Source: Phycisphaerae bacterium
Lineage (GTDB): Bacteria > Planctomycetota > Phycisphaerae > UBA1845
NCBI GenBank assembly: GCA_029260055.1
Contig: JAJDDX010000229.1
Coordinates: 1 to 36,768 of the forward strand
DNA length: 36,768 nt
Reading direction: 5' to 3'
A program made the position numbers and the translations under genes. Shown here piece after piece: positions 9,083 to 16,103 of this stretch. Numbering within the stretch: position 1 is the first letter of the stretch; each line of letters starts with the position of its first letter. The notes under the pieces are model-generated. The model did no database searches. It was not told the origin of the DNA and worked only from the letters and a program-made list of their open reading frames with translations.

Positions 9083-9961
9083 CTACGGACTCTCGGGCGC
9101 GCCGGCCGCAGGAGGCGTGTCGCACGACGCGAGCGTCGTTCGATTCCGTACAAGTAACAACACCAGTCCGACGACCAGTGCCAGCACACCCACTGCTTGA
9201 AGCAGCACGTTCGGTTGGAAGTAATTCCGTCCGCCGGCTCGAAGCAACAGAAGCCCGATCGTCAGGACGGCAAGCGCAGCGAGGCTGCGCACAAGGCGCC
9301 CGTCCGTTCGTAGGAAAAGCCACCAGAGGACCACGAGCACGATCAGCTCGCGAACCAGCGGAAAGGGTGCGATTCCGAAGGCAAGCGCCCGCGGCAATTC
9401 CGTCAATGCGGACACCTGGACCTTCAGGCCATCCGCCTCTGCAACGACGGCCTTCTTCTTGCCCGGTCCCATGGTCTCGCCGCGCTTCGTTTTGACCCAT
9501 ACATGGGCGAAGTCGGTGACGATCCGCGCCTCGAAACCGAGCTTCGCGAGCATCGACGCAGCCACCACGGCGCGACCGTCGCAATCCTCATGGCCGCGTT
9601 CGATCGTCTCGGTCACGGTCGGCAGGTAGTCGGCGTTGCCCCAGGTCTCCCAGTCCCAACGGTACGGGATCCTCTCGTACACGAAACGCTCGACGACCTT
9701 GAGCGTCTCCTCCGCGGAGAGCTCATCCGACAGCCGCTCGTTCAACTCCGCCATCAGCGGCTGCAGCGCCTCGGCTTCGGGTTCGATCAACGCGTTCGGA
9801 TCGCGCCAATGCTGCACGTGCCGAAGCAGAACTCCCGGATGTGGGAAGCAAACCGCCAGAATCGTGAACCCGAGGATCGCCGTCTTGGCCGGGCACCGGT
9901 AGAACCAGCGAAATCGGTTGAGAAAAAGGAGCTTGTGCATACTCACGTCCGCCCTCCGCAT
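9083..9961 (-). CDS. Transglutaminase-like cysteine peptidase-fold membrane protein
   Basis: This 292-residue protein has one N-terminal membrane segment (about 25-40), a soluble transglutaminase-like domain (about 65-160) and three C-terminal membrane helices (about 203-217, 225-241, 253-272). The active-site pattern is present: Cys127 in GHEDCDGRAVVAASML, followed by a helix and LGFEARIV, then His153 in FAHVWVK. These are the Cys and His of the papain/transglutaminase triad. The upstream segment FVYERIPYRWDWETWG also fits this superfamily. It may act as a periplasmic peptidase or amidase, but no substrate can be named. The start at 9961 is uncertain; an internal ATG at 9940 with GGAGG upstream is an alternative. 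The gene lies upstream of sppA in the same direction, about 125 bases apart. Confidence 0.75.
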   Translation of the reverse strand: MRRADVSMHKLLFLNRFRWFYRCPAKTAILGFTILAVCFPHPGVLLRHVQHWRDPNALIEPEAEALQPLMAELNERLSDELSAEETLKVVERFVYERIPYRWDWETWGNADYLPTVTETIERGHEDCDGRAVVAASMLAKLGFEARIVTDFAHVWVKTKRGETMGPGKKKAVVAEADGLKVQVSALTELPRALAFGIAPFPLVRELIVLVVLWWLFLRTDGRLVRSLAALAVLTIGLLLLRAGGRNYFQPNVLLQAVGVLALVVGLVLLLVRNRTTLASCDTPPAAGAPESP

Positions 9962-10054
9962 CTTGTATCGGCCTTACAGTGCTGAAAACATGGTACCGGC
10001 GACCCCGTTCCTGCAGAAGCGGCCGTAACGCCGCCGCGAGGCCCTCTCGTATTC

Positions 10055-10083
10055 ACTTTAACGCGCCAATCGTCCGCTATAAT
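10055..10083 (+). promoter_or_regulatory. Candidate promoter for the membrane/TPR gene
   Basis: A perfect TATAAT lies at 10078-10083 in the divergent gap before the gene at 10246. The -35 is poor (ACTTTA at a 17-base spacing), so only the -10 element is convincing. It would leave a leader of about 155 bases. Confidence 0.4.
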
Positions 10084-10245
10084 CCTGTGTGGCGCCGGCA
10101 TCGTGCGTACGGCGGCGTCACGCACGGCGGGAAGCGTTCACCCGCCCGGTAAGGTAAGCCCGCGGTATGGTATACAGGCGCATCGGGCGGGTCCCCGTGA
10201 ACTCGTGCGCGGGGCGCAGCCCTTCGGTTGTTGCGGAGTTCAAGG

Positions 10246-11328
10246 ATGGTAGCGTCGCAAGACACCCCGCGCTCCGGTTCCGGCGCGCTCGCCTCCACGG
10301 TCCTTCAAGCGGTCGGCATCATTGTCCTGGCATTGACGCCGATCGGTGTGCTCACGGTCCTGGCCACGCGCATCGGGCGTCAGGAGCCCATCGACACGTC
10401 GACTATTCTGGCACTCCTGGGCGCCCTGGTTGCCGGTGTGACGTGTGGCGGTCTGCTCCTGGGGATGGCGTCGCTCCTTCGCATGCTCGCCGGCGCTCGC
10501 GCCACTGAGCTCCGCCGAGCCCGCACGACCCCTGACCGGTCCGCGACCTTCCCCGGCGATCCGCTCGCACCCCATATGGATGACGAAACCGGCCCCGTCA
10601 GCGCCAACCAAGTGCTCGGGCTACTGCGTAAACAGCGAGACCTGACGCATCTGGACCCGGACCAGCGTGAGGCCGCCCAGGAGCGACTACGCACATATCT
10701 TCAGCGCGAGGCGGCCGAGGCCGTGATCGAAGCCATCAATCGCAGGCAGCTTGGCAAGGCGAGAGTGATTCTTCGGGCCACCGAGGCACGGTACGGGGCG
10801 ACGCCGACCGTCCAGCGTTTGACCGACAAGCTGAGCGAAGCCACCGCCCGTCGTGAACCGCTCGACTTCGCGCACACCAAGCGCATCGTCGAGGAGGCCA
10901 TCGCCACGGCGAACTGGGCCCTTGCCGAACAGTACGTCCGCGCTCTTTACTTCAACCACCCGGAAAGCAGGCGATGTCGCCAGCTCTGGGACGAGACGCG
11001 GCGGGCGCGGCTTCGGGCACACATTGAGAGCTGTGCGAACCGACACCACTGGGCTGAGGCGCTCGCGGCGGCTCAGGAGTTCCTGGCCCGCTTCCCGGAC
11101 AGCACCGAAGCCAGAGCCCTCCGCAGCCAGATACGAACGTTGGAGGTCAACGCCGAAATACACGAACGGAAGCAGTACGAGAGCCGGTTCAAAGAGCTTC
11201 TTTCGAATCAGCAGTATGCCGCGGCGTTGCGAGTCGCTCAGGTCGTCGTACACAGGTTCCCCGCTTCTCCTCAGGCTCAGGCCCTCCGTGATCAGATCCC
11301 CGCGCTCGAAAAGAAGCTGACCGGTTGA
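10246..11328 (+). CDS. Membrane protein with TPR-like helical repeats
   Basis: This 360-residue protein has two N-terminal membrane helices (about 15-40 and 50-80, VLQAVGIIVLALTPIGVL and ALLGALVAGVTCGGLLL) followed by about 270 residues of Ala/Arg/Leu-rich helices. Repeating units such as ANWALAEQYVRALYFNHPES, HHWAEALAAAQEFLARFPDS and QQYAAALRVAQVVVHRFPAS fit the tetratricopeptide pattern and each ends in the typical FP turn. TPR stacks bind other proteins, so an envelope scaffold role is likely; no catalytic motif is visible. The start is set at the ATG 10246, which has GGAG seven bases upstream, and not at the TTG 18 bases earlier. It lies upstream of aroDE but that gene has its own promoter. 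Confidence 0.7.
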   Translation: MVASQDTPRSGSGALASTVLQAVGIIVLALTPIGVLTVLATRIGRQEPIDTSTILALLGALVAGVTCGGLLLGMASLLRMLAGARATELRRARTTPDRSATFPGDPLAPHMDDETGPVSANQVLGLLRKQRDLTHLDPDQREAAQERLRTYLQREAAEAVIEAINRRQLGKARVILRATEARYGATPTVQRLTDKLSEATARREPLDFAHTKRIVEEAIATANWALAEQYVRALYFNHPESRRCRQLWDETRRARLRAHIESCANRHHWAEALAAAQEFLARFPDSTEARALRSQIRTLEVNAEIHERKQYESRFKELLSNQQYAAALRVAQVVVHRFPASPQAQALRDQIPALEKKLTG

Positions 11329-11354
11329 ACCCGATGCGGCATGGCCGGTATAGT
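11325..11354 (+). promoter_or_regulatory. Sigma-70-type promoter for aroDE-aroK
   Basis: TTGAAC (11325-11330) and TATAGT (11349-11354) are 18 bases apart. The -35 overlaps the stop codon of the preceding gene. The predicted start of transcription leaves a leader of about 70 bases before the aroDE ATG. Confidence 0.55.
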
Positions 11355-11431
11355 CGCCCGATCGGGAGATGCCACGCGCGGACCTGATCGCAACACATCC
11401 ACTGCGTCGTGCGCGGTGGATGGAGAGTCGA

Positions 11432-12991
11432 ATGACCTTGCTGACCGCCTCAATCCGAGCGGATGATGAAACCACGCTCCGAGACCTCGCGCATCGCGCG
11501 TGGAACGGCGGCGCGGACGCGATCGAAATACGGCTGGACGGTTTCACGGGATCGACTGAGCACGTTCGGCGTCTCGTGTCGGAGCCGTCCAAGGGCACGT
11601 GGATCGTGACCTGCCGCTGCAAGCGCCAGGGCGGGCATTCCGACGACCCGCCCGTCCGGCGTGCGGAGTTCCTGGCGTCCGTCGTTCGTGGCTCCGATGC
11701 CTACGTGGACTTCGAGCTGACTGATTGGGAGGCGGCTCCCGAGGTTCAGCCGCTACTGCTGCAGGCAATCGGGGCTTCGGCAGGAGCCAAACCGCAACTG
11801 ATCCTGTCAGCTCACGACTTCGACGGGCGTCCGGCTGATCTGCCCGACATCGTCAAGCGGGCGCACTCCGCGGTCCCCGGTGCCATCGCCAAGATCGCCT
11901 ACCTGGCCAACGACCTCGAGGCTGGCTTCGCGGCGGTGGATCTCATGCACGAGCATGGCGATTCGGTCATCGCGATCGCCATGGGCGAGGCGGGGCTGTG
12001 GACGCGCGTTCTGGCGAAGAAGCTGGGGGCGTTCGCCTCGTATTGCTGTCTGGGCGACGAGGATGCCACCGCGCCCGGGCAGCTTACACTGAACGGCATG
12101 CTCAACGCCTATCGATGGCGTGATCTTAGCGCCGCGACCAAGGTCTTCGGCGTCTTAGGACGCCCCGTGGCCCACTCGATGAGCCCGGTGCTACTGAACC
12201 GATGGTTCGCGGAATCGGCTACCGACGCGATCTATCTACCCCTGCTCGCGCCGGACGATGAACCGTCGTTCGTTCGTTTCCTCGAAGAATGTTCGGAGCG
12301 GCCTTGGCTGAACATGGGCGGCTTTAGCGTCACGCTGCCGCACAAGACGACCGTTGCGCGGTGGGTCGGCAAGGCGGGCGACCGCCTCGTCAACGCCGTG
12401 GGCGCGGCCAACACCCTGGCTCTTCGTGACGGCAGCGCCACCGCCTTCAACACGGACTGCTATGCCGCGGTCGATTCGATGCTAGCCGCACTTGGGTGCG
12501 CTCGAACCGACCTCCGCGGAAGGCCAATCGACGTGCTGGGTATCGGCGGTGCCGCCCGGGCGATCCTCGCGGCGCTGGCGGAACTGGGATGCGATGTCAC
12601 GCTCTACGGACGCTCGCCCGCGCGAACGGAGGAACTGGCTGGCGCGTTCAGTGCTCGGGCCGCGACGTGGGATGACCGCATCGAGCGCACGGGGCAGCTC
12701 TTGATCAACTGCACGCCGGTAGGCATGTGGCCGAACGTCGATGAGACGCCGATCTCCGCCGATGCGCTAGACGGGTGTGAGCTGGTGTTCGACATGATCT
12801 ACAATCCGCTGCAGACTCGCCTGCTCCGCGATGCGAAGGAGGCGGGAATCGCCACGCTGAACGGATTGGACATGTTCCTCCGACAAGCCGCGGCTCAGTT
12901 CGAGCTGTGGACCTCGGTGTCGCCCGACATCGAACTAGGGCGGACCATCGTCACCGAAGAGATCGAGAGACGAGCGAGGCAGGCGCAATGA
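11432..12991 (+). CDS. aroDE: Bifunctional 3-dehydroquinate dehydratase (type I) / shikimate dehydrogenase
   Basis: This fused 519-residue enzyme carries out steps 3 and 4 of the shikimate pathway in the cytoplasm: dehydration of 3-dehydroquinate, then NADPH reduction of 3-dehydroshikimate. The AroD part (about 1-230) has EIRLDGF, His128 in LSAHDF and the Schiff-base Lys154 in AKIAYLA. The AroE part (about 236-519) has the shikimate-binding HSMSP, the catalytic Lys305 in SVTLPHK, GAANTL, NTD with Asp342, the nucleotide-binding GIGGAAR and INCTPVGMWP. The fusion is known from plants, chlamydiae and planctomycetes. The start is placed at 11432 because GGAG is six bases upstream; the longer frame from 11369 has GGGAG directly touching its ATG. 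The stop overlaps the aroK start as ATGA. Confidence 0.95.
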   Translation: MTLLTASIRADDETTLRDLAHRAWNGGADAIEIRLDGFTGSTEHVRRLVSEPSKGTWIVTCRCKRQGGHSDDPPVRRAEFLASVVRGSDAYVDFELTDWEAAPEVQPLLLQAIGASAGAKPQLILSAHDFDGRPADLPDIVKRAHSAVPGAIAKIAYLANDLEAGFAAVDLMHEHGDSVIAIAMGEAGLWTRVLAKKLGAFASYCCLGDEDATAPGQLTLNGMLNAYRWRDLSAATKVFGVLGRPVAHSMSPVLLNRWFAESATDAIYLPLLAPDDEPSFVRFLEECSERPWLNMGGFSVTLPHKTTVARWVGKAGDRLVNAVGAANTLALRDGSATAFNTDCYAAVDSMLAALGCARTDLRGRPIDVLGIGGAARAILAALAELGCDVTLYGRSPARTEELAGAFSARAATWDDRIERTGQLLINCTPVGMWPNVDETPISADALDGCELVFDMIYNPLQTRLLRDAKEAGIATLNGLDMFLRQAAAQFELWTSVSPDIELGRTIVTEEIERRARQAQ

Positions 12992-13548
12992 CCAAATCGA
13001 CGAGCCAACCGGACCGCCTCCGCCGCTTCGCCTTGATCGGCCTGCGCGGTTCCGGCAAAACGACCGTGGCTCGGCTTCTCGCCGACCTGATCGGCGGGAC
13101 TTGCGTCGACACGGATGAGTTGGTCGTTACTGCGTCCGGCCGAAGCATCGCCGAGATCTTCGCCACCGATGGCGAGGCAACGTTTCGGCAGCTCGAACGT
13201 AAGGCTGTGGCTGATGCGGTCGCGGGGCCGGCAACCGTCATAAGCGTGGGCGGCGGCGCGATCCTCGACGACGCCAACGTGCGTTTGCTGAAGAGCGCGG
13301 CAACGGTCGTCTGGCTGACCGCCCCGCCGGAGGTGCTGTGGAACCGGATCAGCGCAGATTCGCAGACCGCAGACTCCCGCCCCGCCCTCACGGATCAGAC
13401 CGGCTTGGCCGAGATGGGACAACTCGCGGCGCAGCGTCGTCCATACTACGAGGCTGCGGCCGGCGTGGTCATCGACACGAACGGCAAGACGCTCGCTCAG
13501 GTCACAGCGCAGATTGTGGAGCGGTTAGGCGATGGAAGCGACGTCTGA
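12988..13548 (+). CDS. aroK: Shikimate kinase
   Basis: This 186-residue P-loop kinase phosphorylates shikimate at the 3-hydroxyl, the step after AroE. Walker A is GLRGSGKTT (18-26), shikimate-binding acids are in DTDE (41-44), the conserved GEATFRQLE follows at 62-70, and the GGG loop is at 88-90. The lid region carries the expected Arg (SRPALTD). The ATG at 12988 shares bases with the aroDE stop (ATGA), and GAGG is eight bases upstream, so the two enzymes are translationally coupled in one transcript. The end of the gene overlaps by 17 bases the next small ORF. Confidence 0.95.
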   Translation: MTKSTSQPDRLRRFALIGLRGSGKTTVARLLADLIGGTCVDTDELVVTASGRSIAEIFATDGEATFRQLERKAVADAVAGPATVISVGGGAILDDANVRLLKSAATVVWLTAPPEVLWNRISADSQTADSRPALTDQTGLAEMGQLAAQRRPYYEAAAGVVIDTNGKTLAQVTAQIVERLGDGSDV

Positions 13549-13663
13549 CGAAGTGAAGGAAGTGTATGCGACGTTCGGCCTCGCGTACTACTACGCCGAG
13601 TTGCTTCACAGGGGGCTCTGTGAGCTCTACTGTGTCTCGCGGACCCGGTGGGCGGCGGAATGA
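13532..13663 (+). CDS. Short ORF, probably the N-terminal piece of the split HEPN-like gene
   Basis: This 43-residue frame (starts MEATSDEVKEVY) overlaps the 3' end of aroK by 17 bases, with GGAG ten bases upstream of its ATG. The sequence FGLAYYYAELLHRGL is a clean amphipathic helix of a kind I associate with the first helix of a group of uncharacterised helical proteins whose next part contains RNxLAH. Exactly that continues in the neighbouring frame from 13660. It ends with TGA that overlaps the next ATG as ATGA. Read alone it has no domain. The most economical view is that it is the first part of one gene whose frame was broken, or a coupled pair made from one ancestral gene. Confidence 0.5.
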   Translation: MEATSDEVKEVYATFGLAYYYAELLHRGLCELYCVSRTRWAAE

Positions 13664-14367
13664 CAACGCCTCGTCTCGACGAACTCTTCACCGAAGCGCA
13701 CCTCCTCACTCTCGGCCAGATCGTCCCGAAGGTTGTTACGATCTTACCGGGTTCCCTGCTGCCACGGATCAAAGAAGCGGTGGAGGCCCGGAATCATCTC
13801 GCCCACGGGTTCTGGTTTGAGCGAGTTCACCTTGCCATGACATCGGAAGGAACTCGCCAGCTTATCGCCAGTCTTACGGCCCGCACAGATGCTTTTCGCA
13901 AGCTCGCTGGCGAAATCGAGGCCTGCTCGGCACCGTATTTCGAACGCTTTGGCATCACCGATGCGATGCTCCAAGAAGCCTACAACGAAGCACTCGCAGG
14001 AGAGGATTCCCCCCCGGCGCGGGCAAAACGGCGTCCCACAAAGAAGAGGAAGGAGCTTGTAGTCGCTGCGTACATAGTGCCATGCGGCGACGCCGGCGGT
14101 TCAACGCTGGTATTCCAAACTGACGATGACGAACTGTGGCAGCTTTGCGACGTCGGACTCGGGTGGACAGCCTACGGACAAGTTGCGAGAGACTGGCGTC
14201 CGGCAGGATTACTTGAGGGCGCGCTGCCAGCGCATATCAATCCGAGGCCAACCGTTGAGGCGCCGTGGACCTATGAGATTGTATTCAAGCACGGAATCAC
14301 GCTCCTAGTTCGTCCAGGTGTCGGCCCGGACCAGTTCCGTTACAGCGTTAGGCGAGCCGATGTCTGA
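13660..14367 (+). CDS. HEPN-like protein with extra C-terminal beta domain
   Basis: This 235-residue protein is unassigned to a named family. Residues 1-115 are helical and contain ARNHLAHGF with R44, N45 and H49, the RN-x3-H pattern of HEPN ribonucleases. Around it are TLGQIVPKV and a helix LIASLTARTDAFRKLAGEIE. A basic linker (RAKRRPTKKRK, 121-131) leads to a beta-rich C-terminal part with no motif I recognise. The frame is open upstream to a TGA at 13621, so the helix of the preceding ORF is missing here. Codons in the 3' half seem less G+C-biased than those of aroK, which hints at transfer, though this was judged by eye. If intact it may be an RNase, but function is inference only. Confidence 0.6.
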   Translation: MTTPRLDELFTEAHLLTLGQIVPKVVTILPGSLLPRIKEAVEARNHLAHGFWFERVHLAMTSEGTRQLIASLTARTDAFRKLAGEIEACSAPYFERFGITDAMLQEAYNEALAGEDSPPARAKRRPTKKRKELVVAAYIVPCGDAGGSTLVFQTDDDELWQLCDVGLGWTAYGQVARDWRPAGLLEGALPAHINPRPTVEAPWTYEIVFKHGITLLVRPGVGPDQFRYSVRRADV

Positions 14368-14418
14368 AGAAAGGCAGGGAGTAGACGGGCAATTTGACGC
14401 CGCGACCACCTGTTTCCC

Positions 14419-14472
14419 GAGCCGCAGGCTTTAGCCTGCGCGGACGTCCGCGCGGGCTAAAGCCCGCGGCTC
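14419..14472. repeat. 54-bp REP-like imperfect palindrome
   Basis: The two 27-base arms (14419-14445 and 14446-14472) are complementary at 25 of 27 positions, with no loop. They contain GCTTTAGCC and GGCTAAAGC and start and end with GAGCCGC and GCGGCTC. Palindromes of this type are typical dispersed extragenic elements, often mobilised by RAYT transposases elsewhere in a genome. No second copy is in this window. Confidence 0.75.
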
Positions 14473-14502
14473 AGTAAGGCGTGGCACGCGTGACGCGCGA
14501 GC

Positions 14503-14655
14503 CTACATGTTCAACTGAAGCCGGGCGGCTTCGCTCATTCTGTCGGGGCCCCACTGCGGGCTCTACACGAGGTCGACCTGAACGTCCGGCACGCCGTCGA
14601 CGGCTTTCACCTTGGCCTCGACCTCAACCACCAGCGACCCGGCCACCGGGCAGGC
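14503..14655 (-). pseudogene. Truncated, interrupted copy of the sufT C-terminus
   Basis: Read on the minus strand, 51 codons correspond one to one with residues 61-110 plus stop of the intact sufT at 22785-23117. It begins ACPVAGSLV and ends SEAARLQLNM-stop. The codon for Trp91 of the intact protein (TGG) is TAG here, and several other positions differ (for example TRAID becomes VKAVD). The region encoding residues 1-60 is absent and there is no start. The copy is in the same orientation as its parent, about 8 kb away, and begins 30 bases after the palindrome. Confidence 0.88.
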
Positions 14656-14707
14656 ACGGCTGAGGTCGGCTGCTCATCGGCCACCGCTGACGGACACCGT
14701 ATGCAGT

Positions 14708-14736
14708 TTGAATCGACAGGGTCGTTCCACTAGAAT
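14708..14736 (+). promoter_or_regulatory. Sigma-70-type promoter for the DUF4082-like secreted protein
   Basis: TTGAAT (14708-14713) and TAGAAT (14731-14736) are separated by exactly 17 bases, 45 bases ahead of the start codon at 14781. Confidence 0.6.
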
Positions 14737-14780
14737 GGCCGGCTGGGCTTCGATAGACGTAGACTGTGGGAGAATACGCT

Positions 14781-16070
14781 ATGTGTACGCCACACGGACC
14801 GGTCCGCCCAAACGTCACCAGGATGTCGACACTCTTCAGTGTCATCATTTTGGCCCTCGCAGCGATGTCCGCCGTTCCGGCACATGGTGCGACGCTCTGG
14901 CCCGCCGACGACGCCGGCCTGCGCGACGACGCACCGGAGGACGGCGTCGCCGATTCGATGACCTCGACACTCTGGGTTTACAACAACTACAGCGCGACGA
15001 CGGTCGCCGTTATGGAATACAGCGTGTCCGCGTTTACGGGCCAGACGCTGTCCGTGGCCACCGTGCAGGGTGAACTCGCGGTGAACAACGCAAACAACGT
15101 GGGCGTGCGAACCTTCCTGGTGAAGATCTACGCCGGCAACGGAACGGTCGAGCTTAGCGACTACGCCATCGCGGCGACCGAAGTGGGTCAGTTCTCCTAT
15201 GCGCCTCCCGCCGACACCAGAGCCCCGTTTACCATCGATATGCTCGGCGCCGCCCAGGCTCTGATCTCGAGCGGAGCCACCTATATCGGCGTCCGCGTGG
15301 AGCCGGCTGGGTCCGACTCGCCCAACGTGTTCCCCACGCCTCCCACGATCACCCTTCAGACGGGTGCCCCGCCCGGCCCGGAGGCGATCGCCTGGACCGT
15401 CGAGCCCGCGCACGTGGCGCAGACTGGTTCGGGCGTCGACGGCACCGAGTTCACGCCATCGGAACCCATTACCGTCACAGCCCTGGGCTACTACGACGAC
15501 ACGTACCAGTCCGACCCGGGCCTCAGCGTGCCGCACGATGTCGGAATCTACAACTTGGATACCTACGCATTGGTGGTCTCGGCCACGGTGCCGGCCGGGG
15601 CGCAGGCTCCGCTCGTGGACGAGTTCAGGTTCGTCGAGATCACGCCGACCGATCTTGTCGCCGGGCAGACATACGTGCTTGCCGCCGTCTCGAACGGCGA
15701 CTGGGCCCGAAATGCCGGACCGGATTACCGCATCGTCGATCCCCGGATCACGGTTGGGGCATGGCTCGTCAGCGGGTCTTCGTCTCTGACTTTCCCGACT
15801 ATCCCCCTTGCGACCGAGAGTATCTTCCTCGGACCGACCTTCCTGTTCACGGGCGAGTCGGCCGACGACAGCGACGGCGACGGGGTAGCGGATGGCGTCG
15901 ACGAATGCCCGGACACGATCCCGGGTGTGACTGTGGACGCGGTCGGCTGCCCGCCGCCGATCATCGGAGATCTCGACCGCGACGGCGACGTAGACCTGGA
16001 CGACTACGCCATGTTGGTGCAATGCATGAGCGGCACAGATACGCCCGCCGACCCCAGTTGCGGCTCCTAG
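14781..16070 (+). CDS. Secreted protein with DUF4082-like domain, TSP3 repeat and dockerin-like tail
   Basis: This 429-residue exported protein has a leader whose hydrophobic core is FSVIILALAAMSA, with cleavage likely after PAHGA. Residues about 35-180 form a beta-rich domain of unknown type (one stretch reads VNNANNVGVRTFLVKIYAG). Residues about 190-330 resemble DUF4082: WTVEPAHVAQTGSGV, VTALGYYDD, HDVGIYN and the pattern 'FRFVEITPTDLVAGQTYVL'. A thrombospondin type 3-like Ca repeat (DSDGDGVADGVDECPD) and one dockerin-like EF-hand (GDLDRDGDVDLDDYAML) close the protein. The ATG at 14781 has GGGAG eight bases upstream. It is probably a cell-surface or matrix protein; no enzyme activity is suggested. 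Confidence 0.8.
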   Translation: MCTPHGPVRPNVTRMSTLFSVIILALAAMSAVPAHGATLWPADDAGLRDDAPEDGVADSMTSTLWVYNNYSATTVAVMEYSVSAFTGQTLSVATVQGELAVNNANNVGVRTFLVKIYAGNGTVELSDYAIAATEVGQFSYAPPADTRAPFTIDMLGAAQALISSGATYIGVRVEPAGSDSPNVFPTPPTITLQTGAPPGPEAIAWTVEPAHVAQTGSGVDGTEFTPSEPITVTALGYYDDTYQSDPGLSVPHDVGIYNLDTYALVVSATVPAGAQAPLVDEFRFVEITPTDLVAGQTYVLAAVSNGDWARNAGPDYRIVDPRITVGAWLVSGSSSLTFPTIPLATESIFLGPTFLFTGESADDSDGDGVADGVDECPDTIPGVTVDAVGCPPPIIGDLDRDGDVDLDDYAMLVQCMSGTDTPADPSCGS

Positions 16071-16103
16071 CGCTTCCACACGGTCCGATGCTTGCCCATC
16101 GCG

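Larger units (their letters stand above)
14368..14780. other. Gene-free stretch with palindrome, sufT remnant and promoter
   Basis: These 413 bases hold no intact gene. They contain a 54-base palindrome, a dead sufT fragment on the minus strand and the promoter of the secreted protein at 14781, each listed separately. Confidence 0.7.

Noticed and set aside
10687-11622. A 311-codon minus-strand frame
   Set aside because: It lies across the TPR gene and the start of aroDE, both of which have recognisable motifs; its own sequence has none.
13532-14367. A toxin-antitoxin pair
   Set aside because: The size and ATGA overlap suggest it at first, but the first ORF has no antitoxin features and looks like the missing first helix of the second.
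14368-14780. An insertion sequence remnant
   Set aside because: No transposase sequence, no target-site duplication and no terminal repeats apart from the single self-contained palindrome.
14730-16079. A 449-codon open frame on the minus strand
   Set aside because: It is antisense to the well-supported secreted protein, rich in Arg/Gly/His without motifs, and has no ribosome site. Long antisense frames are expected in G+C-rich codon-biased DNA.
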